Assembly: GCA_033558025.1 (NCBI GenBank)
Contig: JAUCEF010000001.1
Coordinates: 62,001 to 126,000 of the forward strand
Source of the DNA: Phytophthora sp. 'mugwort'
Lineage: Eukaryota; Oomycota; Peronosporomycetes; Peronosporales; Peronosporaceae
Reading direction: 5' to 3'
DNA length: 64,000 nt
Numbering within the stretch: the first letter of the stretch is position 1; every line of letters starts with the position of its first letter. Below, in pieces: positions 32,816 through 42,969 of the stretch. The translations under genes and the position numbers were made by a program. The notes below the pieces were generated by a model. The model worked only from the letters and a program-made list of their open reading frames with translations. It did not search any database and was not told the origin of the DNA.

Positions 32816-33114
32816 GAGCAAGTGTTAGCAACAGGCAGCACGCATACAGCCAATCATACCAAAATACAGACGGGCTGGGAGTGCCAGTGTCCAAAAGCGG
32901 ACATCGGTGCAAAAACTTGTCTACCTATCGTCCAGCCTAGTACTGTTAAACTCGATAATAAGAGGACAACCTGTCATTCTCAATGGTCCACTTTCTCAGG
33001 CGCCATTCACTTCCCAAGAACTCGTTTCAAACGTCCACCACTCTCACTGAATACACTTTGGTTCGGCGGACAATCACGTGAACCAGCGGTGCTTGTCCGT
33101 GTACAACACGATAT
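32816..33114. other. Junction DNA after Gypsy copy B
   Basis: No recognisable gene. The stretch bridges the truncated integrase and the short-period repeat that begins near 33115. Confidence 0.4.
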
Positions 33115-33290
33115 TTTAACTTGCACCGACTCACATTAACTCGCGCTGATCACATTAAGTCGCCTGATTCACATTAACTCTCGCGCGATTTTGTTGTGAA
33201 TTATCGGTTGATTCACATTAACTCGCGCTGATTCACATTAACGCGCGCTGATCACATTAACTCGCGCGAGCTATTGTGAATCTTCTGGTT
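33115..33290. repeat. Short tandem and palindromic repeat (CACATTAACTCGCG units)
   Basis: Six copies of a CACATTAA(C/G)-type unit, most followed by TCGCGC or GCGCGC and TGAT(T), occur within about 150 bases. The last copy forms an imperfect palindrome, GATCACATTAACTCGCG facing CGAGCTATTGTGAATC. The array stands at the edge of the Tigger-like relic and could represent its terminal repeats. Confidence 0.7.
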
Positions 33291-33480
33291 ACCATTATGG
33301 GAAGAGGGTTGCCGCGAGTCAAAAACTCGTTAATGGTCCGCACAAAAAGGTATGTTAAAGCTTGTGAATTTCAATTAATAAGATAATCAGAACTAACACT
33401 AGTTTTCTTAGGATCCAAACTTTATTTACTCCTTTCTACACCAGATATCCATCGACTCGAACAGCAAAATATCCACCACC

Positions 33481-35126
33481 TCATACGAGAAACACGTCCT
33501 TCGTTGCATTTTCGATTGTGTATGTGAAGTTAGACGTCAGGCGACATTGATCATCGACAGTTTGGAGAGTAATGTTCCAGCCGTGCATCTTGGACGCAGC
33601 ATCGATCTCGAGCTCAGCTGGATCCGCATTTCCGTCTCTCACAGACTTAAGGTACTTTTCATCCAGCAGCCCAACCAGGTCTTCAAGTGTAGCCATGTAA
33701 TTTGTTAGGACGAATGCGAACTCGTGAGGCATCATGTCAGAGCCGTACGACAGACAGCAGAATAGGCCGTTTCTCTCTTTTTCCAGAATATACCAGACCG
33801 GGGCAGACACGCTCACCAGTTCTCACTCAGCTTCTTCCGACACGAGGTTCTTGTACAAAGCATGCCATTTCCTCGCGTCGAGGTCGGGCTCAGAATATCT
33901 CTTAACGGAGCGTGCAATTTATCTACCTGAAAGTCTTGTTTGGCTACCAAGCCACAAAGAGAGAACTCCTTCTTGATATCAGCTGCCGATTTGGAGCCCA
34001 CCCAGTCAAGGGTCCACTGGGCCACAGTGTCGTAAACGGGAAACCTTAGGGTTACCTGCCTTGGTTTGGAGACGTTGGTCTCGGAGGGCCAAGCTGATAC
34101 ACTCGTCGAACTTTGACCGATAAAATGCCTGGTAGCTCCTGTTAATGGCGACATCCAGTGGCTCGAGCAGGTTTGTCAAATTGGGTTGGACCAAGAGAAC
34201 AAAGACATTGTAGCGTTCTAACGCTTTGAGTCCGCCAGTTTACGTGACAGCCATAAGAGTCAATCAAATAGAGAACGGGCTCTCACTACAGTTGCGTCTC
34301 CTTCATTCCACAACCACAGTCTATGCATGCGCAAGGAGGAGGTCATCACTCCACATGCCGGTCCAGTTAACATCCACGAGAAAACCAGCGGGACACTTAG
34401 GCTTGTTTTTAAGCTTGGAAAAAGCAGATGCAGCGTCAGAACCTCAGGTTCTGACGCTGCATCTGCTTTTTCCAAGCTTAAAAACAAGTTGGGTCAGTGG
34501 TGGTAAACGTGGACGTGAAGCGCTTGTGCCTTGATCCGCCTCTTCGCAACAGGACCTCGCGAGACACGTGCGTAGTTATTGTAGATTTGGGCTCAGTCTC
34601 GAAGTAGCGAGGGACCTAATCCATGTTGATGATGTTTATTTTTTGCTTTATTCTGTGCTTGGCGATGAGGTGCTGTGCTTGTTAGATAAAACGTTGGTAA
34701 ATAGCAGGTGCATTAGCTGGTAAAGTCCGTGTTGTAGTCTGTCTGCGTGACACCAAATTCCGGCGCCCCTTAAACCTCGCTAACCAACCCGACGAGGCCT
34801 CAAATCCGACGGCATTTTCGCTATGTAGCTCATAGTAGATGTTGGCCGCTTGCAGGCGAATGTATGAGTCTTTTACACGCAGGCCTTTGCTGTTCCGGAA
34901 TGAATTACTCGTAAAGTCGCTCCTCCATTTCAATGTGGGCAGGCCGACGCCCACCACCGCTTAGGCGCCTAGCGGTTCGCGTGGTAATTCGTCGATCTCT
35001 TGAAGCGTCCTGTAGCTCAGCTTCCTTCGCCCACCAGCCGCGAATGGTGCTGGTTAAAGCACCATGCTGATGGCCAAGAGCATGGAAACCAGGCTCGTAT
35101 TCGTCAAGAATCGAGAGCTTCTTCAT
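33481..35126 (-). pseudogene. Tigger/pogo-like (CENP-B/DDE_1) transposase relic
   Basis: Minus-strand frames in order: LSILDEYEPGFHALGHQHGALTSTIRGWW (35126-34905, CENP-B-type N-terminal helix-turn-helix); EERLYE plus VKDSYIRLQAANIY...GWLARFKGRRNLVSRR (34957-34682, Tc5-type HTH); a MD-VPRYFETEPKSTITT catalytic-core start near 34620; PLVFSWMLTGPACG; and [30 protein letters not shown] (34194-34006), where PPN-T--LQPLDV-VN--F is the DDE_1 signature. A C-terminal ORF (33816-33481) ends the relic. A perfect 43 bp palindrome interrupts the core at 34402-34488. It is inactive. Confidence 0.75.
34402..34488. repeat. Perfect palindrome with 43 bp arms and one-base centre
   Basis: Left arm 34402-34444 and right arm 34446-34488 are exact reverse complements around C34445. 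Similarity ends abruptly at both edges. The right arm encodes, on the minus strand, transposase-like residues (KADAAS); the left arm repeats them inverted. Confidence 0.95.
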
Positions 35127-35381
35127 AATGCTGTAGCTGCGCCGTGAACTGGGCGTGGCAGTAGGGAGAAGGAATGACTGCTGGTGACGGTGCTTCTGAA
35201 AAATGAGCAGCTGAGCACAAGTAATGTTGATTGATAGTAGAATGGCTGGAGAGCAGCTGGCCTGTTGTAACTATTTACGGGAGGCAATGCATAATAATTG
35301 GTTCAGAGTGCATGATTTTGGGCCCATCCTTCGGTGAATGTCCTTGTATTTTGCAATGGGTTGTAATCGAGATTTTTAAGT

Positions 35382-35576
35382 TTGCTTCAAGACGTCGATT
35401 TTATTATTAGTACGCCTAGGCGCTTTGTGCGGGGTAAGAGGGTAGTCGGACACAGTGTCGGCGACGACCCACCGGCGAAGAGAGGGCGGCCGGCTAAAGG
35501 CATTGTTGAGGTGTGGTCGACAAACGCCATTAAGGCATTGTTCAAGGGAAGGGAAGGTTACCGCGCACGACTTTGA
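35382..35576 (+). pseudogene. AT-hook-containing ORF fragment, probable Harbinger accessory
   Basis: The 64-residue plus-strand frame includes an AT-hook core (KRGRPAKG, about 35480-35503) followed by VEVWSTNAIKALFKGREGYRARL. The tryptophan-containing helix fits the start of the Myb/SANT-like proteins found beside PIF/Harbinger transposases. It is convergent with, and slightly overlaps, the Harbinger-like frame at 35558-35941, mirroring the arrangement at 3.2-4.5 kb. The assignment is inferred from motif and position; the rest of the protein is missing. Confidence 0.4.
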
Positions 35577-35941
35577 TATTCCCATGGCCATTGCCGGCCT
35601 CTTTTATGCTGCTTGACGGCGCTAAATAGTAAAGCGTGAGCCCATCTTTTTTCTCGTACGAAATGCTCAGTTCCACTGAGAAACACGTCGCTTGCAAATG
35701 GCTGAAACAAGCTACAAATGGTCACAAAGTTCTGCTGTGAGCACTGCAAATTCGTCCTAAACCAACCGTCAAAACGAGGAGACGAGAGAAGCTTGTCGAA
35801 GTCGAGGTGAGCCACAGTTAGCTGGTCCTGAATCTCTTCGTTCATTTTCACGGAGGCCACAGCTAGGGCTGTAGTAGCAATTGCCTTAGGAGCACCACGA
35901 TTGACTCGTCGTCTTCGCCCATCCGTAACTGACCCCAACAA
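35558..35941 (-). pseudogene. Harbinger-like transposase N-terminal fragment
   Basis: A 127-residue minus-strand frame contains FDKLLSSPRFDGWFRTNLQCSQQNFVTICSLFQPFASD, which fits the N-terminal region of PIF/Harbinger transposases (F--W-R--L-C----F--I---F). Downstream it has FVREKRWAHALLFSAVKQ. The DDE catalytic domain is absent. Inverted-repeat-like text (AATAAATGGC near 35959 and GCCATTTGCCTTTATT near 36000) lies just upstream in its reading sense. Confidence 0.45.
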
Positions 35942-35969
35942 TCAATGTCTATCTCGGAATAAATGGCTT

Positions 35970-36570
35970 GTCGAGGAATAAACCACTGGCTATTCACAGC
36001 CATTTGCCTTTATTCCCAGACCCAGCCAGGCATCGGTGCAGCGACCAGGGCCTAAATGTAGACTTGAGTTTCTCCACGTGCTCATCACCATCTACACGCA
36101 TGCACCAGCTGTATCATGTGCAGTACAGGTTACCGCGGGATGAGCGAGCAATACTATCCTGTACAGCGCACTATACCAATGCGGTTAGGAAGTTTCCCCT
36201 CGGCTCCACCAAAACTCCGCAAATAGGGGAAATCAAATGTGTTTGAAACCTGTGCTGTAGAGCAGAAAATGAAGCAAAATCGTGGTACCCGAGGGGTGAA
36301 GACTCCAAGCTTAAAGTTGAGGGAAGCGTTACACGGAAGTCTTGATGTGTGCCGTCTCCTATTGGCGCCTACCAAAAATAGCATAACCACCGGCCATATC
36401 TGCCGCAGATATGACAAGGCATATCGTGGCATAACAAATCGCTTTGTGAGGCGAGAAATCCGAGTCAATACCAGATTTCTGGACCTACTCGAGATATTTA
36501 TGGTGTCAATCGAAAATTTGTTTTCATGACGCCGCCTCACAGTGTACAATCGTGAACAGGCGCTGCCCAG
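35970..36570. other. No recognisable gene
   Basis: Two overlapping antisense frames of about 100 codons exist (36154-36549 minus, 36239-36529 plus). Neither has a motif I recognise. An accidental open stretch is as likely as a relic. Confidence 0.35.
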
Positions 36571-36834
36571 ATGGCAGAAAAGTCTGATATCTCATTTCGC
36601 TCGTACGAGCAGCATCTCTTGTTACGCGTCTACGCCGACCGGGCGATGAGAGCGCTACCCGCGTCTAAATGGAGGAAAGCGAGCACGCGACACACAGAAC
36701 AGGGCAGGAGGCACGACCTAATAACAAAAAGAGAATACGGAGGCTACCATAATGAGTTCATCGAATGGTGCAAACACAAGGAGTTCAGTGACGGTGTGAC
36801 TGTAACCAAGGGCAAGTTGCAGATTTTGAAGTGA
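36571..36834 (+). CDS. Hypothetical 87-residue ORF, possibly a recombinase N-terminal fragment
   Basis: The frame starts AEKSDISFRSYEQHLLLRVYADR and ends EYGGYHNEFIEWCKHKEFSDGVTVTKGKLQILK. The next frame continues similarly (VMKLWERVKEEEGYDCERANCVTM). The pattern of a helical segment with Y--F--WC and then DG-TVTKGKL resembles the core-binding region of Crypton-type tyrosine recombinases, but no catalytic R-HxxR-Y domain is present in the window. This is a weak suggestion. It may be a single-exon remnant. Confidence 0.3.
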   Translation: MAEKSDISFRSYEQHLLLRVYADRAMRALPASKWRKASTRHTEQGRRHDLITKREYGGYHNEFIEWCKHKEFSDGVTVTKGKLQILK

Positions 36835-36966
36835 TGAAGTTGTGGGAGAGAGTCAAAGAAGAAGAAGGGTATGACTGCGAGCGGGCCAACTGCGTGACAA
36901 TGCTAACGGTTGATAGATCTGTATAACCAGCATTGGGTGCTACGTATCAACTCGAATGAGCACCCA

Positions 36967-37640
36967 ATATGCTTCAGGTAAAGCAGTTGCTTAGAAATGT
37001 ACAAGCTAAGCCTCAAACTAGGAGCAAGAATTACCAAGACAGAAGTATTGGATCCCTTCTCGATGGCTACCATTCGAAACCGCAGTTCCAACATATTTGC
37101 TATGTTCTTTTCAGCTTGGTAATTCGAGGGCGAGCTGCTTTCCTCGCGCGTACTACGCGGTGAAAATATTCGTGAAAAACGAACGCATTGCCGGACATGT
37201 ATGTCCTCATCGTCACTTGATAATGAGGGTTTCCAACCTTGCACAACACTTGGCTTACTTATTCAGCGGTAAAACAAATACCTTGGGAACCTTCAGCATG
37301 TTGTATACATGCGGAACAAAAGGTACATTTGTGTCCTATCGGAGCATCTGCCTTTTATTTATTTGAGCGCTTTCACGTCAGCTTATAGCCTGTTTTATCG
37401 CTCTGCCGCGCTCAAGATTGGTAGACATTATTGCCGTTTGCAGATATTTTGCCTTCTATAATAGAGTCTGTATGACGACCTACAACTACTATAAAAACCG
37501 AGCATAAAACGGAGCATGACATCTAAAATAACCAGTGCTGGATAATGCGAAAGCAATCTATCCGCGGTGTCATTACTAATTCCTATTATATCGTTATCCG
37601 ACTCGGCGGGTTATAAAAATTATCTGACTGGAAGGCTTTA
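36967..37640. other. No recognisable gene
   Basis: The plus frames at 36969-37163 and 37097-37366 lack a recognisable domain. The sequence is AT-rich toward 37640. Confidence 0.35.
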
Positions 37641-38800
37641 ATGTTCATAACCAAAACGACGGCGGGGCACACGAAGAACGACGGTATATTGCAAGCTCAT
37701 AGCACTGGATCAAGGTACTCGCTAATGGTGTCTGTGGGTGCATTTTGCATGTCTACGACTATAGTACCTCGTCTAGTAGCTGCGGACCGGAGTAGAAGTG
37801 GCGGCAGTGTCCTGGGTGTCAATACATCCGGTGGGGAACCCCTATGCAAATTGTTTTCGCTCGAGCACGTACTTGTGCTCGTATCGCGCGCTATAGGAGC
37901 CGATTAACAGTGTTTGTGGGTGAATTTTGCAGGTCTACGACTGTACTGTCGCGGTGGCTGGGTATTTACTATGAATGACTTGCCGTCTGACGATTTCGTA
38001 AAGGGGGTGGTAACGATACGCAAAATAAATATGGAGCAGTGTTTAGGAGGTGGTGAGCTGCGCAAAGTCCAGATCACTGTTTCTGAAGATTTTGACGTGC
38101 TTCGAGCGACGATTAGCAGAGTCCTGGATAACCCCGCTTTCGTTAAACTTCGCAGGAATGATGAGCGTACATTTTTCCGGAAAATCAAGTGCGTCTCAAC
38201 ACCAATTTGATGTTCTTGATGCCGCTACATTTGAACCATTGCTCCAACACCGGTGGAAGTGGATTTCAAGTGGCGATCGCCACGCTGGAATGGTGATGTT
38301 GCGGGCAATTTCGAGCTCGAGTTCGTTTACTGCCACTCGCTTGGTCCACCAGCTTTGCCAGGAATTCATCGCGCTCCTGCTGCAAGAATTCAATTTGCGG
38401 GCGACACTTTGCGCCAAAATGAAAAGCTAATGCAATGCACGTTGGATCTATTACGCGCACTCATTTTTCAACTGCGTTGGCGTGTCAGCCAGACATGACG
38501 ACCTTCACGACGCCTGAAGATAATACGACACTCCAAGTCATCGCGCTTGATGCAGCTATCGCTGAAATCCAAGCCCCCCACAGAAGTAATCGACACAAAC
38601 CGCCGTACCGCAAGTATCCGCATCGACGCTGCGTTCACTACGAAGTTGACGTACTCGATTTGAGAGCTGCTCTGTACTTACCAGCTCACGACATCTTCAC
38701 GGAGGGAATATTTCACGACTATGAACCTGTTCAACCACCTCAGGTTAATGTCCCTGATGTCGATCACCAGCAAGGAGATAGCGAGGCTGATGAACAATAA
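37641..38800 (+). pseudogene. Unrecognised multi-frame ORF cluster
   Basis: Consecutive plus-strand frames may be one decayed protein: 37914-38210 (DLPSDDFVKGVVTIRKINMEQC...ISRVLDNPAFVKLRRNDERTFFRK), 38253-38498 and 38050-38430 (RLVHQLCQEFIALLLQEFNLRA), and 38435-38800 (DLRAALYLPAHDIFTEGIFHDYEPVQPPQVNVPDVD). The amino-acid texture is coding-like, and the last frame is acidic and ends naturally. No domain is recognised. It stands immediately 3' of (in convergent orientation to) the Tc1/mariner relic. Confidence 0.35.
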
Positions 38801-38879
38801 ACCTTTCATTCACATTCTCATTACGAAGTTGCTCAAACGCTACCGATCTAAGACCACCTATGTCACATCTGCAGTGCCC

Positions 38880-39760
38880 GTAAAGATTTAATGTGCCCGG
38901 AGCATCTGCAGATATTTCTTTTCCGCATGACCACATTGAGAACTCCGTCGAGATCCGCAGCGAATACCAAATTCGCGTAGCGTTGGATCTATGGCTTCAA
39001 GCGGCCAAAACAGACCTTAACAGGATTTACTTGAGAGCTGAACGGCGGTAAAAACAGCAATCTTGGGCCAGCTTGGTCGACGGCCTTCACTAACTCGGGA
39101 TACATGTGGATTTTGGCGTTGTCCAAAAAAGTATGGATTTGGGCAACTGCCAGGGATTGAGCAAAGGAACCACTTTTCTGGAAAATGCTACGTGAAAGCT
39201 CCGCCTTGTGAACGTTCCCTCCGTTGTTTTCCAGGCGGCACAGCTCGGTGATCTAAGCAGGCCAAGATTGACCGCGGTTTGGCACGGCGAAAGGGCAGCT
39301 TAACAACACACCGAGACCCCCTTGAAGACCACCCATAGTGTCGATATGCGTGATGCCCGTCCTTGAAGGTTTCAACTATGAAAAAAAGCTGCTCTGGGAA
39401 AGAATACATCGCAGCCAGCTTAGCCTTGCGCGTAGCGACCTCAGGAAAACATAAATACAAATCATTAATTATGTAAAACAAACGAAACCAGCAATGATAA
39501 TTACATCAACAGGTATGCACTCTCTTGCAGCTCGTACTAGGCGCTTGGTTGATAGATTAAGGTCAAAGTGAAGGGGGCGACATACCGGAGCCAGTGATAC
39601 ATTCTTCAGCGAAGGAAAATGTTGCATGAGATTGTCTTGAAGTTATTCTAGGTAGAAGGTAGGGTAATGATTGACGTACGACGTCATGTGGGCAAGAACG
39701 TCTGAGGCCAGCGCGCTGTTCGCTGCGACGGCTTGTACAGCTCAACAGTGACTTCAACTA
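38880..39760 (-). pseudogene. Tc1/mariner-type (DDE_3) transposase relic 1
   Basis: Minus-strand frames read ETFKDGHHAYRHYGWSSRG (39380-39320, where the first catalytic block D-T---D---YR-YG----G is expected), VKLPFRRAKPRSILACLDH, then LDNAKIHMYPELVKAVDQAG (about 39127-39068, with the second catalytic aspartate). GPRLLFLPPFSSQVNPVKVCFGRLKP follows, where the third acidic residue (E in LNPIE) is replaced by K. Downstream text continues to about 38880. The first acidic residue also appears altered (ETFKD). The element is dead by catalytic loss and stops. Confidence 0.75.
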
Positions 39761-40250
39761 AAAATAGCTTATACTATCGCCGTGTCGCCCTTGGCTTGAG
39801 ACCAGGTACATCGCTAATGAACGGCAGGTACAGCCCATGCACGAAGCGCAGGGAGACCGCCCGCCAGCGAACGTCCGGTCTGTATGTCATGCTCGGGTCC
39901 GCACACGTTTTCGCAGTTATAGAAAATTTGGACGTATGGGTGGCTGTGCCGAATTGTCAATCTCAAGCGGTAATTCAGCTTTATGCTCTCTAATCTTGAT
40001 CCTTATTACGACCTAACTCGAACTTCTCGTCTCTAAACTCGTCTTGTTTTTTTACCTCAAAATAGTTTCGAGTTGCCTAAACTAAATTCGACCACAAATC
40101 TCGAAGTTAGTAGCCGGTTAGGTCAAAACATCTGCAAACGGCAATAAGTTGTATGGTAAGAATCGAGCAAAATCAACTCCTTCCCAAACACACAAGAACA
40201 GTTATGAAGCGGTTTTCAAATAGCTGGATTGACTTTATAAAAAGAAATAC
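39761..40250. other. No recognisable gene
   Basis: Short frames only. The stretch separates two Tc1/mariner-type relics and may include their ends. Confidence 0.35.
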
Positions 40251-40251
40251 A

Positions 40252-40800
40252 TCAACAGACAGCACAATGTACGCCAGCTCGAGCGTACTGATGTTGAAAA
40301 ACCCGCAGACACGGGAGGTGGGGTATGGATACTGTGGAGCATCTAAGGTTTGCGAATTCTACTATCCGGGATACTCTAAATCGACACCACTGCTCTTCGG
40401 ATGACGATTCCTCGAGCGCATCCATGGTTTCGAGATGCTCCTTCAGTCGCACCAGTTGCTTGTTTGCTGCGTCGATGCATCCTTGTACTGTTGAAGACTG
40501 TAGGCTAGCTCAAGTCGTGGTCGAAAAAATGTCTGCAAATTTGGTGTTTGTAGAATATTGAAGGGTGACTTCACCCTTTACTATTACCCATACAAGTACT
40601 GTAGGCTGCGGATCAGAATGATATGGCGATGTAAACACCACGTCATCGCCCTTTGCTCTTGCTTTGCTGACGATAACAGGAATTACATTTTTCTGAATAT
40701 GAGCTGACAGCGACTTCCAAAGTATAGACTTTGTTGCATTTTCAGGAACAGGCAGGCCGTATTCCTTCATGAGTCGAGCGTTTTGGACCGCTTGCTACCC
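40252..40800 (-). pseudogene. Tc1/mariner-type transposase relic 2 (C-terminal half)
   Basis: The frame at 40770-40510 contains LSAHIQKNVIPVIVSKARAKGDDVVFTSPYHSDPQPTVLVWVIVKGEV. The motif PPYHSDLQPIE-VWA-VKG of oomycete Tc1-like elements appears here as SPYHSDPQPTVLVW, so the third catalytic glutamate is replaced by V. Downstream (40510-40380) SSTVQGCIDAANKQLVRLKEHLETMDALEESSSEE continues the same protein. Its sequence differs from relic 1, so it is a separate family. Confidence 0.7.
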
Positions 40801-40849
40801 TGGGAGTTGATGTCGGAAAGACTTTGTGGTACTTAGCATTATCCTAAAA

Positions 40850-41280
40850 CTCAACACTAATGTCCCTTCGTCCGTCCGTATGTCACGCCATAACGTGATT
40901 TCTAGCCGCAATCTCATTAGTTGCCGAGCGCAGCGAAGGCGGGCCGCTGTTGGCTAAAACAACATTCCGCCGAAAGCGGCCATTAGTGGAAAATATAAAT
41001 TAACGATTGGTTTAAATTTAATGTAAATTTTTCGCCGGCATCATTTTATTAGGCCGTCACATGCAGGGTATGCGAGGCGCGAGTGGTGTCGCACCCGCTC
41101 AGTCTTGACGGGCTGGGACTGCAGCTGCGCAGGCAGGTCCATCTACTGGGACCAAAACTAATCCCACCGCCGCGTAGGCGGCGGCGCTCGGCTAGTCCAT
41201 AACAATAATACAGTTCGCAAAATCATTATTTGCTAGTGCAACAAGCAGCTTATCCATCCAGTCAAAAAAACATTCATGGC
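40850..41280. repeat. Non-coding GC-rich repeat-like DNA
   Basis: The stretch contains GCCGAGCGCAGCGAAGGC and a perfect GC-rich palindrome (CCGCCG...CGGCGG, around 41170-41187), with an AT-rich island between. It looks like a non-autonomous repeat terminus, but no copy was found elsewhere in the window. Confidence 0.35.
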
Positions 41281-41450
41281 AAAAACATGCTATGATAGTC
41301 AGCCTACTGCTTACCAGCTTCAAAAAAATCTACAGTGTCTGTCAACAATCGTGCTGACTGAGCTGGTGTGCGCTCAGCATCGGTGACGCTGCTTTCCTTA
41401 TCAAGGATAGCTGCGATACAGCACAAGCGCTTGCCCTTGTGCTTTTCTTT

Positions 41451-41577
41451 TGTTGGCAGGTGATGTTGCGTGTGTTGAAGTGTCGGTTTGCATATGTTGT
41501 GCATGTGTGGGTTTGGGTGAGTTATGGTGTTTTGGTATGGATATGCATTCATGATTGCTAGACCAAATGCTTTTTAT
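41451..41577 (+). repeat. 5' LTR segment of the copia element
   Basis: It begins TGTTGGCAGGTGATGTTGCG and matches the 3' LTR at 45867-45992 until about 41577, where similarity ends abruptly at the start of a tRNA-like sequence. The conventional CA end is not visible, so this LTR may be truncated. Confidence 0.75.
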
Positions 41578-41741
41578 AGCTCAGCTGGTTTAGTCTCTCT
41601 ATGATCAACAAAAATACATTACACTTTAAGTGTACTAAAAGGGTAGCTAAGTAGGTTGCTAGTAAGCAACCTACTTAGCTACCCTTTTAGTCTCTCTATG
41701 CGAGACAGTAGTTAGCGGGTTCGAGTTCCGTTTTGACCACA
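41577..41741 (+). tRNA. tRNA-like sequence interrupted by an 84 bp insertion
   Basis: Box A (TAGCTCAGCTGG, 41577-41588) and box B (GGTTCGAGTTCC, 41718-41729) frame a perfect GTCTC/GAGAC anticodon stem that is only formed when the insertion (41604-41687) is removed. The 3' end reads TTTGACCACA. The 5' acceptor strand does not pair, so it is a tRNA pseudogene or tRNA-derived repeat. The loop TCTATGC would place TAT as anticodon, but it lacks the expected U33. Confidence 0.6.
41604..41687. mobile_element. 84 bp foldback (MITE/SINE-like) insertion with 13 bp target duplication
   Basis: The insert is flanked by identical copies of TAGTCTCTCTATG (41591-41603 and 41688-41700). Most of it is a perfect hairpin with 24 bp arms (41637-41660 and 41665-41688) and a 4-base loop. 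The remainder (ATCAACAAAAATACATTACA...) matches, in reverse complement, sequence at about 52596-52622. The 13 bp duplication suggests target-primed insertion. Confidence 0.8.
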
Positions 41742-41940
41742 ACTTTTGCATCTTCCCACTATACATAAGGGATACCTGATTGATTAGAAAACTCATGGTA
41801 GCGATACAGTAGAAGAAATGAGCTAGGAAGGTAGAGAACAATAACGACATCAATCCCACTCACTTTTGGTTTTGCAACCTCGCCAAGAAGCCTTCTTCAT
41901 CGACTTGCCCCGCACGCTCTTCCTCTCCTACTTTTAGGTT

Positions 41941-42969
41941 ATGAGCCCAAACGACTCCAAGTTCAAGGTCGAGGTCTTCGACGGGTCCAACTACGCGCTG
42001 TGGAGCTACAAGATGAAGATGTATCTGATGTCCAAGGGGTTGTCGAGTGCGGTCTCCGGCGAAAGCAACGTAACTGTGGTCAAGGCGCAGCAAGCGCACG
42101 CGGCGATCGTGCTGAACCTGAAGGACTCGCAGCTGATGCACGTCATCGATGCGGCGACTGCGAGAGACGCGTGGGAAGACTGGAGAACTTTCATCGTACG
42201 CAAGACATGGCGATTCGGTTGTGGCTCAAGGAAGTTCGCGTCGCTCAAGTACACCACCTCCTCCATCAAGGATCACGTGATGGAGTTGGAGACGCTGGTG
42301 CTGAAGATGAGGAATGCAAACTGCGGTCCAAGTGAGGAAGACTTCTGCGCGACGATGCTGCGGAGTCTACCTGCAAGCTACGAGAGCTTGGTGCAAGTGT
42401 GTCGCATGTCGATGACAACGTTCAGCTTGGCGGACCTCGTGAGCAAGCTGATCGCAAAAGAAGTGCGTCAGAAAGACTCGACACACATTGAGCAAGCGAC
42501 CGCGCTGCTTGCTGGTAGAGCAACAGGAAGCAGCAGTACAAGAAGAAGAACCAGCGCGGCGAACGTAAAAAGGGGAGGACTGGCGCTTGCTTCAATTGTG
42601 GCCAAAAGGGTCACTTCGCAAGAGCATGCCCGTCGGACTCGAACTCGCGCGGTCCAGTTCAAGACCAATCTAACGTCGCGTTTAACGCGACTGAGAAAAT
42701 TTGCAAGTGATGCATTCAGTGAATGCACAGCGGTGCAGAACGGTCGAAGCGTTTTAAGTGCCAAGAGCAGCGCGGAGTTGAAGGTTATCGGCTTCGGAAC
42801 GGTGACTCTGCAAGTGTGGACTGGTCGCTCGTGGATCAACTCTAGGCTGGAGAATGCGCTTCATGTTCAGGATTTGAGCAAGAACCTGTTCTCGCTGACT
42901 GCTGCGACAGCACGTGGAATGACTGTGACTATGGACAGCGAGAAGTGTGTTGTGAAACGCGATAATTAA
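41941..42969 (+). pseudogene. Copia gag with zinc knuckle and protease tail
   Basis: The start SPNDSKFKVEVFDGSNYALWSYKMKMYLMSKG is the classic copia gag opening. A local frame slip near 42185-42240 hides HRTQDMAIRLWLK in another frame, after which HVMELETLVLKMRNANCGPSEEDFCATMLRSLP returns. The zinc knuckle (CFNCGQKGHFARAC, 42588-42629) lies in a different frame from the flanking gag. The expected aspartic protease motif (DSGA-SHM) is missing, apparently deleted near 42700; only the protease C-terminal part (LKVIGFGTVTLQVW...ALHVQDLSKNLFS) remains. The TAA at 42967 ends the frame. Confidence 0.85.

Noticed and set aside
33115..33290. Short repeat array as a CRISPR
   Set aside because: Units are adjacent with no unique spacers of regular length, and the genome is eukaryotic.
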